A stretch of DNA of 64,000 nt from Carnobacterium mobile DSM 4848 (GTDB lineage: Bacteria > Bacillota > Bacilli > Lactobacillales > Carnobacteriaceae), in NCBI RefSeq assembly GCF_000744825.1, contig NZ_JQMR01000001.1, positions 682,001 to 746,000 of the forward strand, read 5' to 3'. A model generated the notes under the pieces. That model was not told the origin of the DNA, ran no database searches, and was given only the letters and a program-made list of their open reading frames with translations. Positions 46,462 through 57,000 of this stretch are shown here, one piece after another. Within the stretch, counting starts at the first letter, position 1; each line of letters opens with the position of its first letter. The position numbers and the translations under genes were made by a program.

Positions 46462-48810
46462 TTACTTTAGAATAGTATAAAACTTTTCACGGTAAATATG
46501 TTCCCCAATTTTTATATAGCGGTAATGAACAGCACCATCTAAATCTGTTCGGTAAATATGGGCATTGGTTTGCTGAAGTTGAAGTAAAACATCTGGGTCA
46601 GGATGGCGATAACGATTCTTTAACCCACACGAAATCAATGCCTTTTGTGGGTTAATTAAGTCTAGAAATGGTTTAGTAGACGAAGTACGACTTCCATGGT
46701 GACCAACTTTTAAAACATCTACTTTCAACTCAGGATAATGCTGAACAATCTTTTTCTCCCCTTCTTCTTCTAAATCACCAGTGAACAACCAATAAAAGGA
46801 ACCAATTTTTCCATAAAGAACCATTGAATCATTATTTTCTCCTTGCCCTGGAACAAACGGCCACAATACGCTTAAGGACTGATTAACAGAACTCCTTTTT
46901 TTGGTCGAAGCTAAAACTTCTTGAATAAACGTGCCGGTACTTTTTAGTTTTAAGACAGTTTGCAGAAAAGCTGCTTTATTTGTTGTACCTGCTGGAAAAA
47001 GAAGTTCTTTGATTTGAATCGTTTCTGATAATTCCTCTAGCGCACCCATATGGTCTTCATCCCCGTGAGTGATGAACACTTGATCCAAAGAAGATAACCC
47101 ATGTGCCTTTAATACAGGAATCAATGTCCGACTAGCGACAGACGTTGGCTTTTCTTTCTCTTCCCAGTCTTCTTTCTCAAATGCCAGCATACCGCCTGTA
47201 TCAATCAAATAATTTCCTCTTCCAAAAGGTTCTTTAATCAACACTGCATCTCCTTGTCCAACATCGATCAGGATAACTTCTCCAAATGGAGAATACCTTT
47301 GGTAAGCGACAAATGTAATCAAGACGACGAACAACAAGCCAATACTATATCGTCGTTTTCTCTTCTTATTCTCTAAAGTCATGAGAAAATAAAGCAACGA
47401 CAAAATGAATAAACTAGTCAAAAAAAGCGGAACTCTTCCCGTTACAATCATAGCAAATGGGCGGTTGCTGAGCCAATGTACGGTTCCTTCGAGCATACCT
47501 AGTATACCATCCAGGCTCTTTACGATACCTGAAAAGATTAAACTGCCTTGTAGGAAAAAAGAAAGAAAAAAAAGCCCGATTAACACTGGTAAGAGCAGCC
47601 ATGCAAAAATGGGAACAAATAATAAATTAGCAAAAACACCGATCCAAGAAAATTCAAAAAAATGAAAAGACAAAATTGGAATGGAAACCAGCATCAAAAT
47701 AAATGATATCAATAAGTTATTAACTAACGCTGGTCTAGATCGGCTCAAAAATGTTTGAGAAAGAATCAATAAAGTAAGACTCAATACATAGCTTAATTGA
47801 AATCCTACTGAGTAGAGTTGGTAAGGATCGATCAGCAAAGCCGATAGCATTGTCCAAGACCAAGCATCAAGATTAGACATTTTCCATTTAAAATGCGAAC
47901 TGACTAACAAAATCAAGCTCATCACAACGGCTCGGTAAACGCTGGTCCCCCAATTCGTTAAGCTCCCATATACCGGCAAAATAACCAGCATGTAATAAAA
48001 AGTTGTTTCTTTTGTAATTCCTATACGCCAAAAACTATAGATTAAACCGGTTAATAAGAATTGAATATGTAGACCAGAAATACTGAGTAAATGGACAATC
48101 CCAATATTTTTAAAACTTTGCATAGTTGCTTGATCCAAAGAAGCCATTTCAGCGAAAAGGAGTGTTTTCATATATTGTGCCGTTTTTACTGACATCGTCT
48201 TATCAACGTAGTTTAAAAGAGTCGATCTTATATAATTAAAGTTAAGTTTTTCTTTAAAAGAAACAGGTTGCTCGATGACCTGAATGGTTTCAGCTTTCAA
48301 TATCCAATGGATTCTTTTTCGGTATAAAAATTGTTGGTAATTAAACTGAAATTGGTTTCTATTTTTTTCGGGTACTGTTAGCTTTCCGGTTAGTTTAATT
48401 TTTAAATTAGCTGCTTGAGCTTGCCAATCTTCTTTTTCTTTTAATGAAGACAGAGTATAAAAAGTAATGACTTTTTCTGAGATTTTCGGATGATGTCCCG
48501 TTGCTTTGATTACCCCATAAAATTGTATTTGATTTCCATCTATTTTCAGCTCGTCTGCATCTACTTCCATCAAAAAAGTTTGTTCTTCTGCAAGCAATTT
48601 TGTCTGGTTTGACCACTGATGAATTCCAGTAACAAAACTAGTCAACAAAACAAAAAAAAGCGTTCCAATAATTAAAGTACGTTTTCCTGTCTTGCATAAG
48701 CGAATCAAAAAAAATACCAGCAAAAACAAACTTAACCAATGTCCTGCAGTCAATACAACTAGGCTGCTGAGCAAACATAAAATAGCTGAAAATAAAACAT
48801 AATCTCTCAT
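46462..48810 (-). CDS. comEC: DNA internalization competence protein ComEC/Rec2
   Basis: Membrane channel that brings single-stranded DNA into the cytoplasm. The 782-aa protein has an N-terminal OB-like extracellular region (residues ~60-180), the competence domain with about ten transmembrane helices (including LLSISGLHIQFLLTG) and a C-terminal metallo-beta-lactamase domain beginning IDVGQGDAVLIKEP with FITHGDEDHMGAL. No frameshift. Third gene of comEA-comEB-comEC. Confidence 0.96.
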   Translation of the reverse strand: MRDYVLFSAILCLLSSLVVLTAGHWLSLFLLVFFLIRLCKTGKRTLIIGTLFFVLLTSFVTGIHQWSNQTKLLAEEQTFLMEVDADELKIDGNQIQFYGVIKATGHHPKISEKVITFYTLSSLKEKEDWQAQAANLKIKLTGKLTVPEKNRNQFQFNYQQFLYRKRIHWILKAETIQVIEQPVSFKEKLNFNYIRSTLLNYVDKTMSVKTAQYMKTLLFAEMASLDQATMQSFKNIGIVHLLSISGLHIQFLLTGLIYSFWRIGITKETTFYYMLVILPVYGSLTNWGTSVYRAVVMSLILLVSSHFKWKMSNLDAWSWTMLSALLIDPYQLYSVGFQLSYVLSLTLLILSQTFLSRSRPALVNNLLISFILMLVSIPILSFHFFEFSWIGVFANLLFVPIFAWLLLPVLIGLFFLSFFLQGSLIFSGIVKSLDGILGMLEGTVHWLSNRPFAMIVTGRVPLFLTSLFILSLLYFLMTLENKKRKRRYSIGLLFVVLITFVAYQRYSPFGEVILIDVGQGDAVLIKEPFGRGNYLIDTGGMLAFEKEDWEEKEKPTSVASRTLIPVLKAHGLSSLDQVFITHGDEDHMGALEELSETIQIKELLFPAGTTNKAAFLQTVLKLKSTGTFIQEVLASTKKRSSVNQSLSVLWPFVPGQGENNDSMVLYGKIGSFYWLFTGDLEEEGEKKIVQHYPELKVDVLKVGHHGSRTSSTKPFLDLINPQKALISCGLKNRYRHPDPDVLLQLQQTNAHIYRTDLDGAVHYRYIKIGEHIYREKFYTILK

Positions 48811-48864
48811 CTTATCTTGATTAAGCTGTCATTGTCTGGGAAAATACTTTGAATGTCCATTTTT

Positions 48865-49323
48865 TTAAAATTTTAAACTTTCAAAAAAATGTTCTGGCAA
48901 ATCTACTTTTTCACATTGAACGTGGGCTTGTTCAATCAGTTTTAGTGCATATGGATTGTTATGGTAATCTTCTAAATAATAAATTTTTTTAATTCCCGCT
49001 TGCAGAATCATTTTAGTACATTGAAGACAAGGAAAATGAGTGACATAAATCTCTGCGCCTTCTGTTTGAGCGCCAAATTTCGCACATTGCAAAATAGCAT
49101 TCATTTCTGCATGGATCGTTCTTAAGCAGTGACCATCAACAACATAACAGCCTTCGTCGATACAGTGGACATCGCCGCTCACTGATCCATTATACCCGCC
49201 AGCAATGATTCTTTTTTCTCTAACGATCGTTGCTCCGACTGTCAGTCTCTCGCAAGTACTTCTTAAAGAAAGTAATAAACTTTGTGACATAAAATATTGA
49301 TTCCAAGGAATACGTTCTATCAT
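48865..49323 (-). CDS. comEB: ComE operon protein 2 (dCMP/CMP deaminase family)
   Basis: Zinc-dependent cytidine/deoxycytidylate deaminase-fold protein. The ATG at 49321-49323 (MIERIPWNQYFM) follows AAGGAGGAG; the 15 upstream codons are rejected. The 152-aa protein has the zinc site TIHAEMNAI and PCLQCTKMI. In Bacillus ComEB is not essential for DNA uptake and acts in dUMP supply. It sits between comEA and comEC as usual. Confidence 0.95.
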   Translation of the reverse strand: MIERIPWNQYFMSQSLLLSLRSTCERLTVGATIVREKRIIAGGYNGSVSGDVHCIDEGCYVVDGHCLRTIHAEMNAILQCAKFGAQTEGAEIYVTHFPCLQCTKMILQAGIKKIYYLEDYHNNPYALKLIEQAHVQCEKVDLPEHFFESLKF

Positions 49324-49428
49324 TTTAGTCTCCTCCTTCATCTTATTTGGTAAATAAACCGTGATCATTTTAATTCCTTAAATGCTTATTCAGTATACAA
49401 AAGCTCCTCCTAACTTTCAATCTTTCTT

Positions 49429-50127
49429 TTATTCAACGCCCACTGTAATAAAAGCTTTCAATGCCTCAAATGTTTTTTCCCCTATGCCCGATACTTCTTT
49501 TAATTCTTCAATCGTTTGAAAAGAGCCGTTCTCTTGTCTATACTGTAAAATCTGTTCTGCTTTTTTTTCGCCTATACCAGACAGAGTCTGCAATTCTGTT
49601 GTATCTGCTGCATTAATATTCACTTTACCAGGTTCTGTATCCTTACTTTCTTCAGAAACGGTCACTGTAACGGGAGGTTGTTCTGCTATTTCAGAACTTA
49701 TTTCTGCTTCACTCCTCATTTCAGGAATGGTAATCATCATTTGATCCGATAACTTTTGTGCTAAATTGACTGATTCTTGATTTGCTGTAGGCAAAAAACC
49801 GCCTGCTAGGGCAATAGCATCAATTAATCGTAAATCTGAACTCACTTCATAAACACCAGGGAGGTAAACAGCTCCTTTTACATCTACATATATTTTTTCT
49901 GTTTTTGCTTTATCTGGAGAATCTGCTTCGTTGTTGTTCATTTTGGTTTCTTTATCCAAAGAACTACTAGAAAAATCGTTCAGCAAAAAATCATTTTCAG
50001 TCGTTGGTTTCGGATTTGAAAATAGCATGAATATCAACGTTCCTATCATTATCAACAATAATAAACCTGTTCCCATTCCCAGAAACAATCGATTTTTTAT
50101 TATCCATTGTTTCACTGTTTTTTCCAT
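49429..50127 (-). CDS. comEA: competence protein ComEA
   Basis: Membrane-anchored DNA receptor for transformation. The 232-aa protein has one transmembrane helix (residues ~14-34), a SLBB domain (VDVKGAVYLPGVYEV) and a C-terminal tandem helix-hairpin-helix DNA-binding domain, NINAADTTELQTLSGIGEKKAEQIL and a second ELKEVSGIGEKTFEAL. First gene of the late competence operon. Confidence 0.96.
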   Translation of the reverse strand: MEKTVKQWIIKNRLFLGMGTGLLLLIMIGTLIFMLFSNPKPTTENDFLLNDFSSSSLDKETKMNNNEADSPDKAKTEKIYVDVKGAVYLPGVYEVSSDLRLIDAIALAGGFLPTANQESVNLAQKLSDQMMITIPEMRSEAEISSEIAEQPPVTVTVSEESKDTEPGKVNINAADTTELQTLSGIGEKKAEQILQYRQENGSFQTIEELKEVSGIGEKTFEALKAFITVGVE

Positions 50128-50193
50128 ACATCAGTTCGCCTCCTTAATTAATGCTTCTTTCTTAACTATCTGTAAAAAAGGAGCATTTATGTT

Positions 50194-50240
50194 AAAAAAA
50201 AATCCTCAAATCTATTTTACATAGACTTGAGGAATTTTTT
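50194..50240 (-). terminator. terminator of the rsmD-coaD-sepM unit
   Basis: On the minus strand, TTCCTCAA-x-TCTA pairs with TAGA-x-TTGAGGA, followed by an 8-U run; it overlaps the stop codon of the protease gene. Confidence 0.88.
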
Positions 50241-51282
50241 AATTTAATTTTTTCAAGTAATCAATCGCATCTTGAAAGTTTTTTACTGGAACAACAGTCA
50301 TTTTCGTCTCTAATTTATTGGCTGCTGCCACTGCTTCTTTATAGTTCGATTGTAAATTAGGGTAATTCTTTTGAATAATCGGATCAATGGTATCATCAGG
50401 TGCAAAAAATATAGTTGCCCCTTCTTTACTTGCCGCTACCACTTTCTTTTCAATACCGCCAATTCGTCCGATTGTTCCATCTGAAGAAATCGTTCCTGTT
50501 CCTGCGATCTCATGTCCTTTTCGCAAATCATTTCCGGTTAGTTGAGTATAAATTTGCAAAGCAAACATAAATCCGGCAGAAGGACCTCCGATTTGATCTG
50601 ATTTAACGGTTACCGGTATTTCCGTTTCAATCGTCGTATGCTCAACTAAACTAATACCTAGTCCTGGAAGTTTCGTTTCCTTCATTTCTGTTAAAGGTGC
50701 CGTGACCGTATCTGTTTTACCATCTCGTTGATAAGTAACCGTTAGCTTTTGCCCTACTTTTTGTTGCTTTACATAATCCATAAATTGATCTGAGCTTTCA
50801 AAAGTTTTTCCATCTAAGGCACTAACAGTATCACCGATTTTTAATTTCCCTTCAAAGTTGGAGTTAGGCAGAACAGACATGATATAAATGCCCTTATAGG
50901 TTAAAGTATAAGGCTTATGAGCTGTTTTATAAGCTAATTCAATGGCCGCATTAATTGAACTATCCATATAGTACTTTTGCAAATTATTGTACTCTTCATT
51001 AGAAGTAGTCGTACCAAAAAGCTCATCTTGCGTCAATCCTTCATGATAAGGCAAGTACCTCATCAAATAAGTCAATGGTGTTGCTTGCCTGATCGAAACA
51101 GTTGTAAGCATATAACTTCCTTTATTCATATCCTTTTGATCATCAACTTTAATCAAATCAGACAAATGAACAGCCGAACCTGGAGCTTCTATATAATAAG
51201 GAAGAGGCACAACAAAGCCTAAAGCTACCAGAAGAAGAGCTATTATCCACCCTATTCGTTTTGGACTTTTTCTTTTTTTCAT
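50239..51282 (-). CDS. PDZ-containing Lon-like serine protease (SepM/YlbL family)
   Basis: Membrane-bound protease. The ATG at 51280-51282 (MKKRKSPKRIGW) follows AAAGGGTGA. The 347-aa protein has one transmembrane helix (residues ~8-27), a PDZ domain (~125-210, GIYIMSVLPNSNFEGKLKIGDTV within it), and a C-terminal Lon-type S16 domain with the Ser in GGPSAGFMF and Lys in GGIEKKVVAA. In Streptococcus mutans SepM trims a competence pheromone; in Bacillus YlbL acts on a cell-division inhibitor. Which applies here is unknown. Confidence 0.9.
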   Translation of the reverse strand: MKKRKSPKRIGWIIALLLVALGFVVPLPYYIEAPGSAVHLSDLIKVDDQKDMNKGSYMLTTVSIRQATPLTYLMRYLPYHEGLTQDELFGTTTSNEEYNNLQKYYMDSSINAAIELAYKTAHKPYTLTYKGIYIMSVLPNSNFEGKLKIGDTVSALDGKTFESSDQFMDYVKQQKVGQKLTVTYQRDGKTDTVTAPLTEMKETKLPGLGISLVEHTTIETEIPVTVKSDQIGGPSAGFMFALQIYTQLTGNDLRKGHEIAGTGTISSDGTIGRIGGIEKKVVAASKEGATIFFAPDDTIDPIIQKNYPNLQSNYKEAVAAANKLETKMTVVPVKNFQDAIDYLKKLN

Positions 51283-51331
51283 CGCAGTCACCCTTTTTGT
51301 AAGCATTTTTTGATTGGGATGTCATATTATA

Positions 51332-51820
51332 TTAGTCACCAGCATATTTACTTTTAACTGCAGCGTTGACATGATACGGTACTAATTCTGAAATATCACC
51401 GCCAAAAAAAGCAACTTCTTTAATTAAACTTGAACTCAAAAAGCGATGCTTTTCAGCAGCCATCAAGAAAACTGTTTCAATTTCTTTATCTTGAGTTTTA
51501 TTCATTGCCGCAATATTTGTTTCGTATTCAAAGTCTTGTAGGTTACGTAATCCGCGAATCATAGCATCAGCGCCGATTTTTTTTGCTAAGTCAACTGTTA
51601 AGCCGCTTGTATGTTCAATTACTGACACATTTGCTAAATGAGAAACAGCTTGTTGGATTAAATCCGTTTTTTCGGTTGCACTGAATAAAGATTTTTTTGA
51701 CGTATTAGTTGCTACAGCAATAACCAATTGATCAAACAGCTTGGCAGCTCGTTCAATTGTATCTAGATGCCCATTGGTCAAAGGATCGAAACTCCCTGGG
51801 AAAAGTGCCACTTTAGTCAC
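51332..51820 (-). CDS. coaD: pantetheine-phosphate adenylyltransferase
   Basis: Penultimate step of coenzyme A synthesis (4'-phosphopantetheine to dephospho-CoA). The 162-aa protein has the nucleotidyltransferase HxGH-like motif [12 protein letters not shown] at residues ~9-20, [14 protein letters not shown], and the late [11 protein letters not shown] loop. Its start overlaps the rsmD stop by 8 bp. Confidence 0.97.
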   Translation of the reverse strand: MTKVALFPGSFDPLTNGHLDTIERAAKLFDQLVIAVATNTSKKSLFSATEKTDLIQQAVSHLANVSVIEHTSGLTVDLAKKIGADAMIRGLRNLQDFEYETNIAAMNKTQDKEIETVFLMAAEKHRFLSSSLIKEVAFFGGDISELVPYHVNAAVKSKYAGD

Positions 51821-52388
51821 CTTTATCTCCTCCTTCTTTAATTACCTCATATAAAACAACTTTGCTGGCTCCATAAATTTCTGTTCTAAATTCCTCAGCT
51901 ATTCCAATGGTTGTCGGTAAATCAATTTTCCGACTGACTTCACAAATAATTAATGCTTTATCTGCTAAAAGGTTTCCTGTCATAATTTTTTCAAGTTGTT
52001 GTACAATTTCCTGTTCTAAATAAGGAGGGTCTAAAAAAAGCAGATCAAAGCTTTTTTTTCTGCCGATCAAAACATCGATACTGCGATTAGCGTCATTGCG
52101 GAAAACTTCAAATTTACTTGTTTCTTTAGTCATTTCAATGTTTTCTTTGATGGTTTTGATTGCTACAGGATCTTTATCAATTAAAACAGCATGCTCCATA
52201 CCTCGAGAAACGGCTTCAATAGCCAGACTGCCACTTCCTGCAAATAAATCCAAACAAGTACCGCCATCAAAATATGGGCCTATAATATTAAATAAGGATT
52301 CTTTTACTTTATCAGTTGTAGGTCTTGTGTTTTTACCAGGAACTGCTTTTAACTTTCTCCCGCCATATTCGCCTGAAATTACTCTCAT
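51813..52388 (-). CDS. rsmD: 16S rRNA (guanine-966-N2)-methyltransferase RsmD
   Basis: Methylates G966 of 16S rRNA. The 191-aa protein starts [18 protein letters not shown] and has the SAM motif [18 protein letters not shown] and catalytic FLDPPY at around residue 116. The rsmD-coaD-ylbL order is conserved in Firmicutes. Confidence 0.96.
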   Translation of the reverse strand: MRVISGEYGGRKLKAVPGKNTRPTTDKVKESLFNIIGPYFDGGTCLDLFAGSGSLAIEAVSRGMEHAVLIDKDPVAIKTIKENIEMTKETSKFEVFRNDANRSIDVLIGRKKSFDLLFLDPPYLEQEIVQQLEKIMTGNLLADKALIICEVSRKIDLPTTIGIAEEFRTEIYGASKVVLYEVIKEGGDKGD

Positions 52389-52428
52389 CTGTTCACCATT
52401 CCTTTTTCAATTCCTGATTTTTTGTTCT

Positions 52429-52460
52429 AAAAAAAGAAGGAACTTGAATAATTCCTTCTT
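52429..52460 (-). terminator. terminator of ylbG
   Basis: On the minus strand, AAGAAGGAA pairs with TTCCTTCTT (52452-52460 and 52434-52442), followed by a U run. It separates ylbG from rsmD. Confidence 0.87.
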
Positions 52461-52467
52461 GGTCTCA

Positions 52468-52800
52468 TTACTCTAGTTTAGGCAACTCATTATTTTCTAA
52501 ACAAACATTGTCCATTTCTGTAACTTTCTCAGCTTCTTTTCTAGGAGCTGATTTTCCAAGTATTTCTTTAAAGTCCATATTGATTTGGGGCCTATAAGAT
52601 GGCTCTACCTGACGGACAAAATGTAGTTCTTTTAATTTTCTTTCCGTTGTTTCTACTTCTGATTGATTAACATATAGAACAATGTATTTCATGCGCTTGG
52701 AAACGTAATGAATCAAACCAAAACGCTTTAATGTTTTTAAATGTCTGAGACTGTATACCCATACAATGATCCCTTGTCGTTTATTTAATACTAACTCCAT
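52468..52800 (-). CDS. ylbG: YlbG-family protein (UPF0298)
   Basis: Small conserved Firmicute protein of uncharacterised function. The ATG at 52798-52800 (MELVLNKRQGIIVWVYSLRHLKTLKRFG) follows AGGAGGGG. The 110-aa protein has the YlbG core in residues 1-85, with IHYVSKRMKYIVLYVN, and a ~25-residue acidic extension beyond the usual ~90 aa. Context (ylbC-like gene upstream, rsmD downstream) matches the Bacillus ylb cluster. Confidence 0.9.
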   Translation of the reverse strand: MELVLNKRQGIIVWVYSLRHLKTLKRFGLIHYVSKRMKYIVLYVNQSEVETTERKLKELHFVRQVEPSYRPQINMDFKEILGKSAPRKEAEKVTEMDNVCLENNELPKLE

Positions 52801-52860
52801 TATCGCCCCTCCTCTTCTTATGTTCCAGTTGTTTTTCCATCTTAACAACTGATTTTAAGT

Positions 52861-54033
52861 TCATTTCACAGAATTTGCTGTATCTCTATCTAGAATCAAA
52901 AGAACTTCTTGTCCGCGAAAAGCAATACCGATTCTTTTTAGGTTCGGATCCATCAAGAGTATCCGCTGATTTTCAATACTAAACCAAAAAGATGCGTTCC
53001 AAGTAGAGTCAGCTGATTGATTCGAATACAGAACCCGAGTATCCGCTAAAGGTACTTCCTCCAGCTTTAACTTTTCTTGTATTAAATCAGTCGTTAACGG
53101 TGGATATTCATCTATTTCATGCTCGTTTATTCCGGTTCCATCATCTTTAGATTGGGCGTCGTCTTGTAAGGAACTTTCTTCTTTGTTATTCACATGGGCT
53201 TTTTCAGCAAGCTGTTTTGCTTGATAGGTGAAGATATCATTAGCCATGTTGGTTAACGCAGTGTCATACGTCAAAACGGGCACTTCATAGCGTTGACGCA
53301 AACTATTGAGAATCGTCAAAATTTCTTGTTGGTTACTTTTATACACTTCTTTAAAATCATTTTCTTGGTATTCTACAGCAGGGATTGGAGTTTGAGACGT
53401 GATCTCATAAACGCCTAATTGTAAAAGTGACCGTTTATCTAGGTAACGAATGGCATTCACTTCATTGGTCTTTCGATCAAACATCAAAATAGCAAAGGTT
53501 TGATTTTCAAAAGGAATCAAAGGATGGTAATTCAAGTCATTTTCTGATAATTCAAGTGTATACGTATCCTCCTGATAATCTATGGAAAAAGTCGGATAAA
53601 ACATAGTCAATTGATAAATTTCTGTAATATCCATTCCTATTTTAAAAGGAGAAGCATCTAATTGTGCACCTAAAACAAAAATATTTGTAATTTTTCCATC
53701 AGCAGATACTCCTACTTGAAAGTAATCTTGCTCGTTTTCACCATAGACCCACCAATCATATCCGTACAGAGTAGGATCAATCCGTAAAGGTTCTCCAAAC
53801 TCTTCCTGGATTTTTTCAACCGGTTGTCCTATATAAAGCCCAATACCGGATAAAGGGATTTTTTCTTGTTTAAATGTAGCTGGCTGATTAACAGCATTTT
53901 CTTTTTTTACTTCTTGTGCTTTATTTTTCTGTGTAATAATTTCAGAAGGACCCTCTGACGTGATTTGGGGAACCAAATAAGTTACAGCCATTAAAAGCAG
54001 AAAGATCGGTACAGCTCTTAAAATAGTTTTCAC
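52861..54033 (-). CDS. CAP-associated / CAP-like domain protein (YlbC-like)
   Basis: A 390-aa exported protein. It has an N-terminal hydrophobic anchor (residues ~4-22), then a CAP-associated domain (~60-190, starting PLSGIGLYIGQPVEKIQEEFGEPLR split by short motifs, with YGYDWWVYG), then a CAP/SCP-like region with the typical ILNSLRQRYEVPVLTYDTALTNMA. The second half of the CAP domain is shortened and partly replaced by an Asp/Glu-rich insert (~285-310). Position between pyc and ylbG matches Bacillus ylbC. Function unknown. Confidence 0.82.
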   Translation of the reverse strand: MKTILRAVPIFLLLMAVTYLVPQITSEGPSEIITQKNKAQEVKKENAVNQPATFKQEKIPLSGIGLYIGQPVEKIQEEFGEPLRIDPTLYGYDWWVYGENEQDYFQVGVSADGKITNIFVLGAQLDASPFKIGMDITEIYQLTMFYPTFSIDYQEDTYTLELSENDLNYHPLIPFENQTFAILMFDRKTNEVNAIRYLDKRSLLQLGVYEITSQTPIPAVEYQENDFKEVYKSNQQEILTILNSLRQRYEVPVLTYDTALTNMANDIFTYQAKQLAEKAHVNNKEESSLQDDAQSKDDGTGINEHEIDEYPPLTTDLIQEKLKLEEVPLADTRVLYSNQSADSTWNASFWFSIENQRILLMDPNLKRIGIAFRGQEVLLILDRDTANSVK

Positions 54034-54069
54034 TTTTTATCAGGTCCCCTTTCAGTCACTGACGTTTTT

Positions 54070-57000
54070 TTATTTTGCTACCATTTCAATCAACAAATCA
54101 TCTGTTTCGATAAGATTGCCAGGTTCTACATAAATTTGATCAATAACACCATTGAAAGTAGCTTTAATAGTGGTTTCCATTTTCATTGCTTCAGTGATAA
54201 CAATCGGTTGCCCCTGACTGACACGTTCCCCTTTCGATACCAATACTTCAATCACTGAACCCGGCATCGTTGCACCGATCTGCTCTTTGTTTGTCGGCTC
54301 CGCTTTTTTACGGACTACCTTTGTACTGGTAATACTCGTATCTTTCACTACTACTTCTCTGCCTTGTCCATTCAAATCAAAGTAAATAGTTCGATTTCCT
54401 TCAGCATCTGGTTCACCTATTTGATTTAACTTAATAATTAACGTTTTTCCTTTTTCAATTTGAACTTCAATCGATTCTCCTGTTCGCATACCATGGAAGA
54501 ATGTTACCGTATCTAGCACTGTTACATCCCCAAATTGTTCATAGTTCTTTTGGTAATCTAAATAAACTTGTGGGTACATAATATAACTTAATACATCTTC
54601 ATCTGATGGGATTTTATCAATTTTTTCAGCTAATTCTTTTTTTATCTCAGTGAAATCAACCGGTTTCGCTAATGATCCTGGTCTTACGGTAATGGGTTTT
54701 TTCTCTTTTAAAATAATTTTTTGTAGTTTTTCCGGAAAGCCCCCAACTGGTTGTCCTAAATCTCCCATGAAAAAGCTGATGACAGATTCTGGAAAATCAA
54801 TTTCCATCCCTCTTGTATAAATATCTTCTTCTGACAAGTGATTTTGAACCATAAATAAAGCCATGTCTCCTACAACTTTTGAAGAAGGAGTAACTTTAAC
54901 AATGTCTCCAAACAGTTGATTAACTACTGCATACATTTTTTTAACTTTGTCCCATTCGTCATCTAACCCTACAGCTTTTGCTTGTTGTTGCAGATTAGTG
55001 TATTGTCCTCCAGGCATTTCGTGTTGATAGACTTCCGTTTGAGGAGCACTAACTCCATTTTCAAAGTCGTTGTATCGCGCCCGCACATCTTCCCAATAGC
55101 GGTTAATTTGTTGGGCATTTTCAATTGTGATCGAAGGAACACGTTCTGTGTCCAACAAAGCATAGTATAGGCTATTCATACTAGGCTGACTGGTTGCTCC
55201 GCTCATCGCACTCATTGTTACATCCACAATATCTACTCCTGCTTTGACAGCTGAGGCATAGGTAAAAATACCGTTGCCGCTTGTATCATGAGTATGCAAA
55301 TGAATCGGCAGATCCACACTGGCTTTTAATTCGCTGATTAAACGATAAGCTGCTTGAGGTTTCAAAATTCCTGCCATATCTTTGACAGCAATAATATGAG
55401 CTCCTTGTTTTTCCAATTCTTTAGCCATTTTTTTGTAGTACTGTACCGTATATTTATCTCTTGTTGGGTCATTGATATCTCCTGTATAACAAATGGCTGC
55501 TTCCGCAATCTTGCCCGTATCCCGGACGACTTGAATGCTTTTTTCCATTTGCGGAATCCAATTTAAGCTATCAAAGATACGGAATACGTCAATTCCATTT
55601 TGGGCTGCTTGTCTGATAAAGGATTCAATCACATTATCGGGATAATTTTGATACCCTACAGCATTGGAGCCTCTAAACAACATTTGAAATAACGTATTCG
55701 GCATTTTCTCTCTTAATTTACTTAGACGTTCCCATGGGTCTTCATTTAAGAATCGATACGCCACATCAAAAGTAGCTCCGCCCCACATTTCAGATGAGAA
55801 TAATTGCGGAATAGCTTTTTCAGTTTCTTCAGCAATGGCTAAGAAGTCTTGAGTCCGTACACGAGTAGCCAATAAACTTTGATGCGCGTCTCTAAAGGTC
55901 GTATCCGTTAATAAGACTTCTTTCGACCGCTTGACCCATTCTACTACAGCATCTGCTCCTTGCTGATCAAGGATATTTTTTGCGCTTTGATAGTTCTCGT
56001 CCAACAAAATCAGCTGTTTTGGCTTTCTAGCAGGTTCATAGAATTTCTTTTCTGCTTTCTCAATTCCTGGAAATCCGTTTACCGTAATATTGCTGATGTA
56101 TTTCATTGTTTTATTTCCTCTATCACGGACTTTTGAGAACTTGAAAAGTTCTGGGGTGGTATCAATGAAAGTCGTTTTAGCATTACCTGATAAAAAAACA
56201 GGGTGAGAAATAACGTTTTGCATAAACGGAATATTTGTTTTGACTCCGCGGATCCGGAATTCTTTTAAAGCACGGACCATTTTTTGTACAGCCAATTCAA
56301 AAGTAGATGCTTGTGTACAAACCTTTACCAATAAAGAATCGAAGAAAGGCGAAATGACACTTCCTTGGAACCCGTTTCCTGCATCTAACCGAATGCCAAA
56401 ACCTCCTGGAGAGCGATACGTATCAATCTTACCAGTGTCAGGTAAAAAGCCATTTAAAGGGTCTTCTGTGGTGACACGGCACTGAATAGCAGCTCCCATT
56501 AATGGAATAGCTGACTGTTGCGGTATTTTTATGTCTTTGTGCAAATCCATTCCTTGAGCAATTTGAATTTGAGCTTGAACAATGTCAATACCTGTGATCA
56601 TTTCTGTAATCGTATGTTCTACTTGAACCCGAGGATTCACTTCAATAAAGTAAAATTCTGATCCTTCTAACAAAAACTCTACGGTTCCAGCATTTACATA
56701 TCCGACGTGTTTCATTAATTGAACAGCTGCTTGACACATCTTTTGACGTAATTCTTCCGTGATAGACACACACGGAGCTACTTCGACTACTTTTTGATGG
56801 CGACGTTGAACAGAACAATCACGCTCATAGAGATGGACTATATTTCCATGAGAATCACCTAGAATTTGAACTTCAATATGTTTAGGATCTTTGATGTAGC
56901 GTTCTACATATATTTCATCGTTTCCAAAAGCTGCTTTTGCTTCACTGCGTGCCCGTTCAAAACTATCTCTAACTTCTTCAACAGAATGAGCCACACGCAT

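Noticed and set aside
47405..47665. 86-aa plus-strand ORF inside comEC
   Set aside because: Antisense shadow of a transmembrane-rich coding region.
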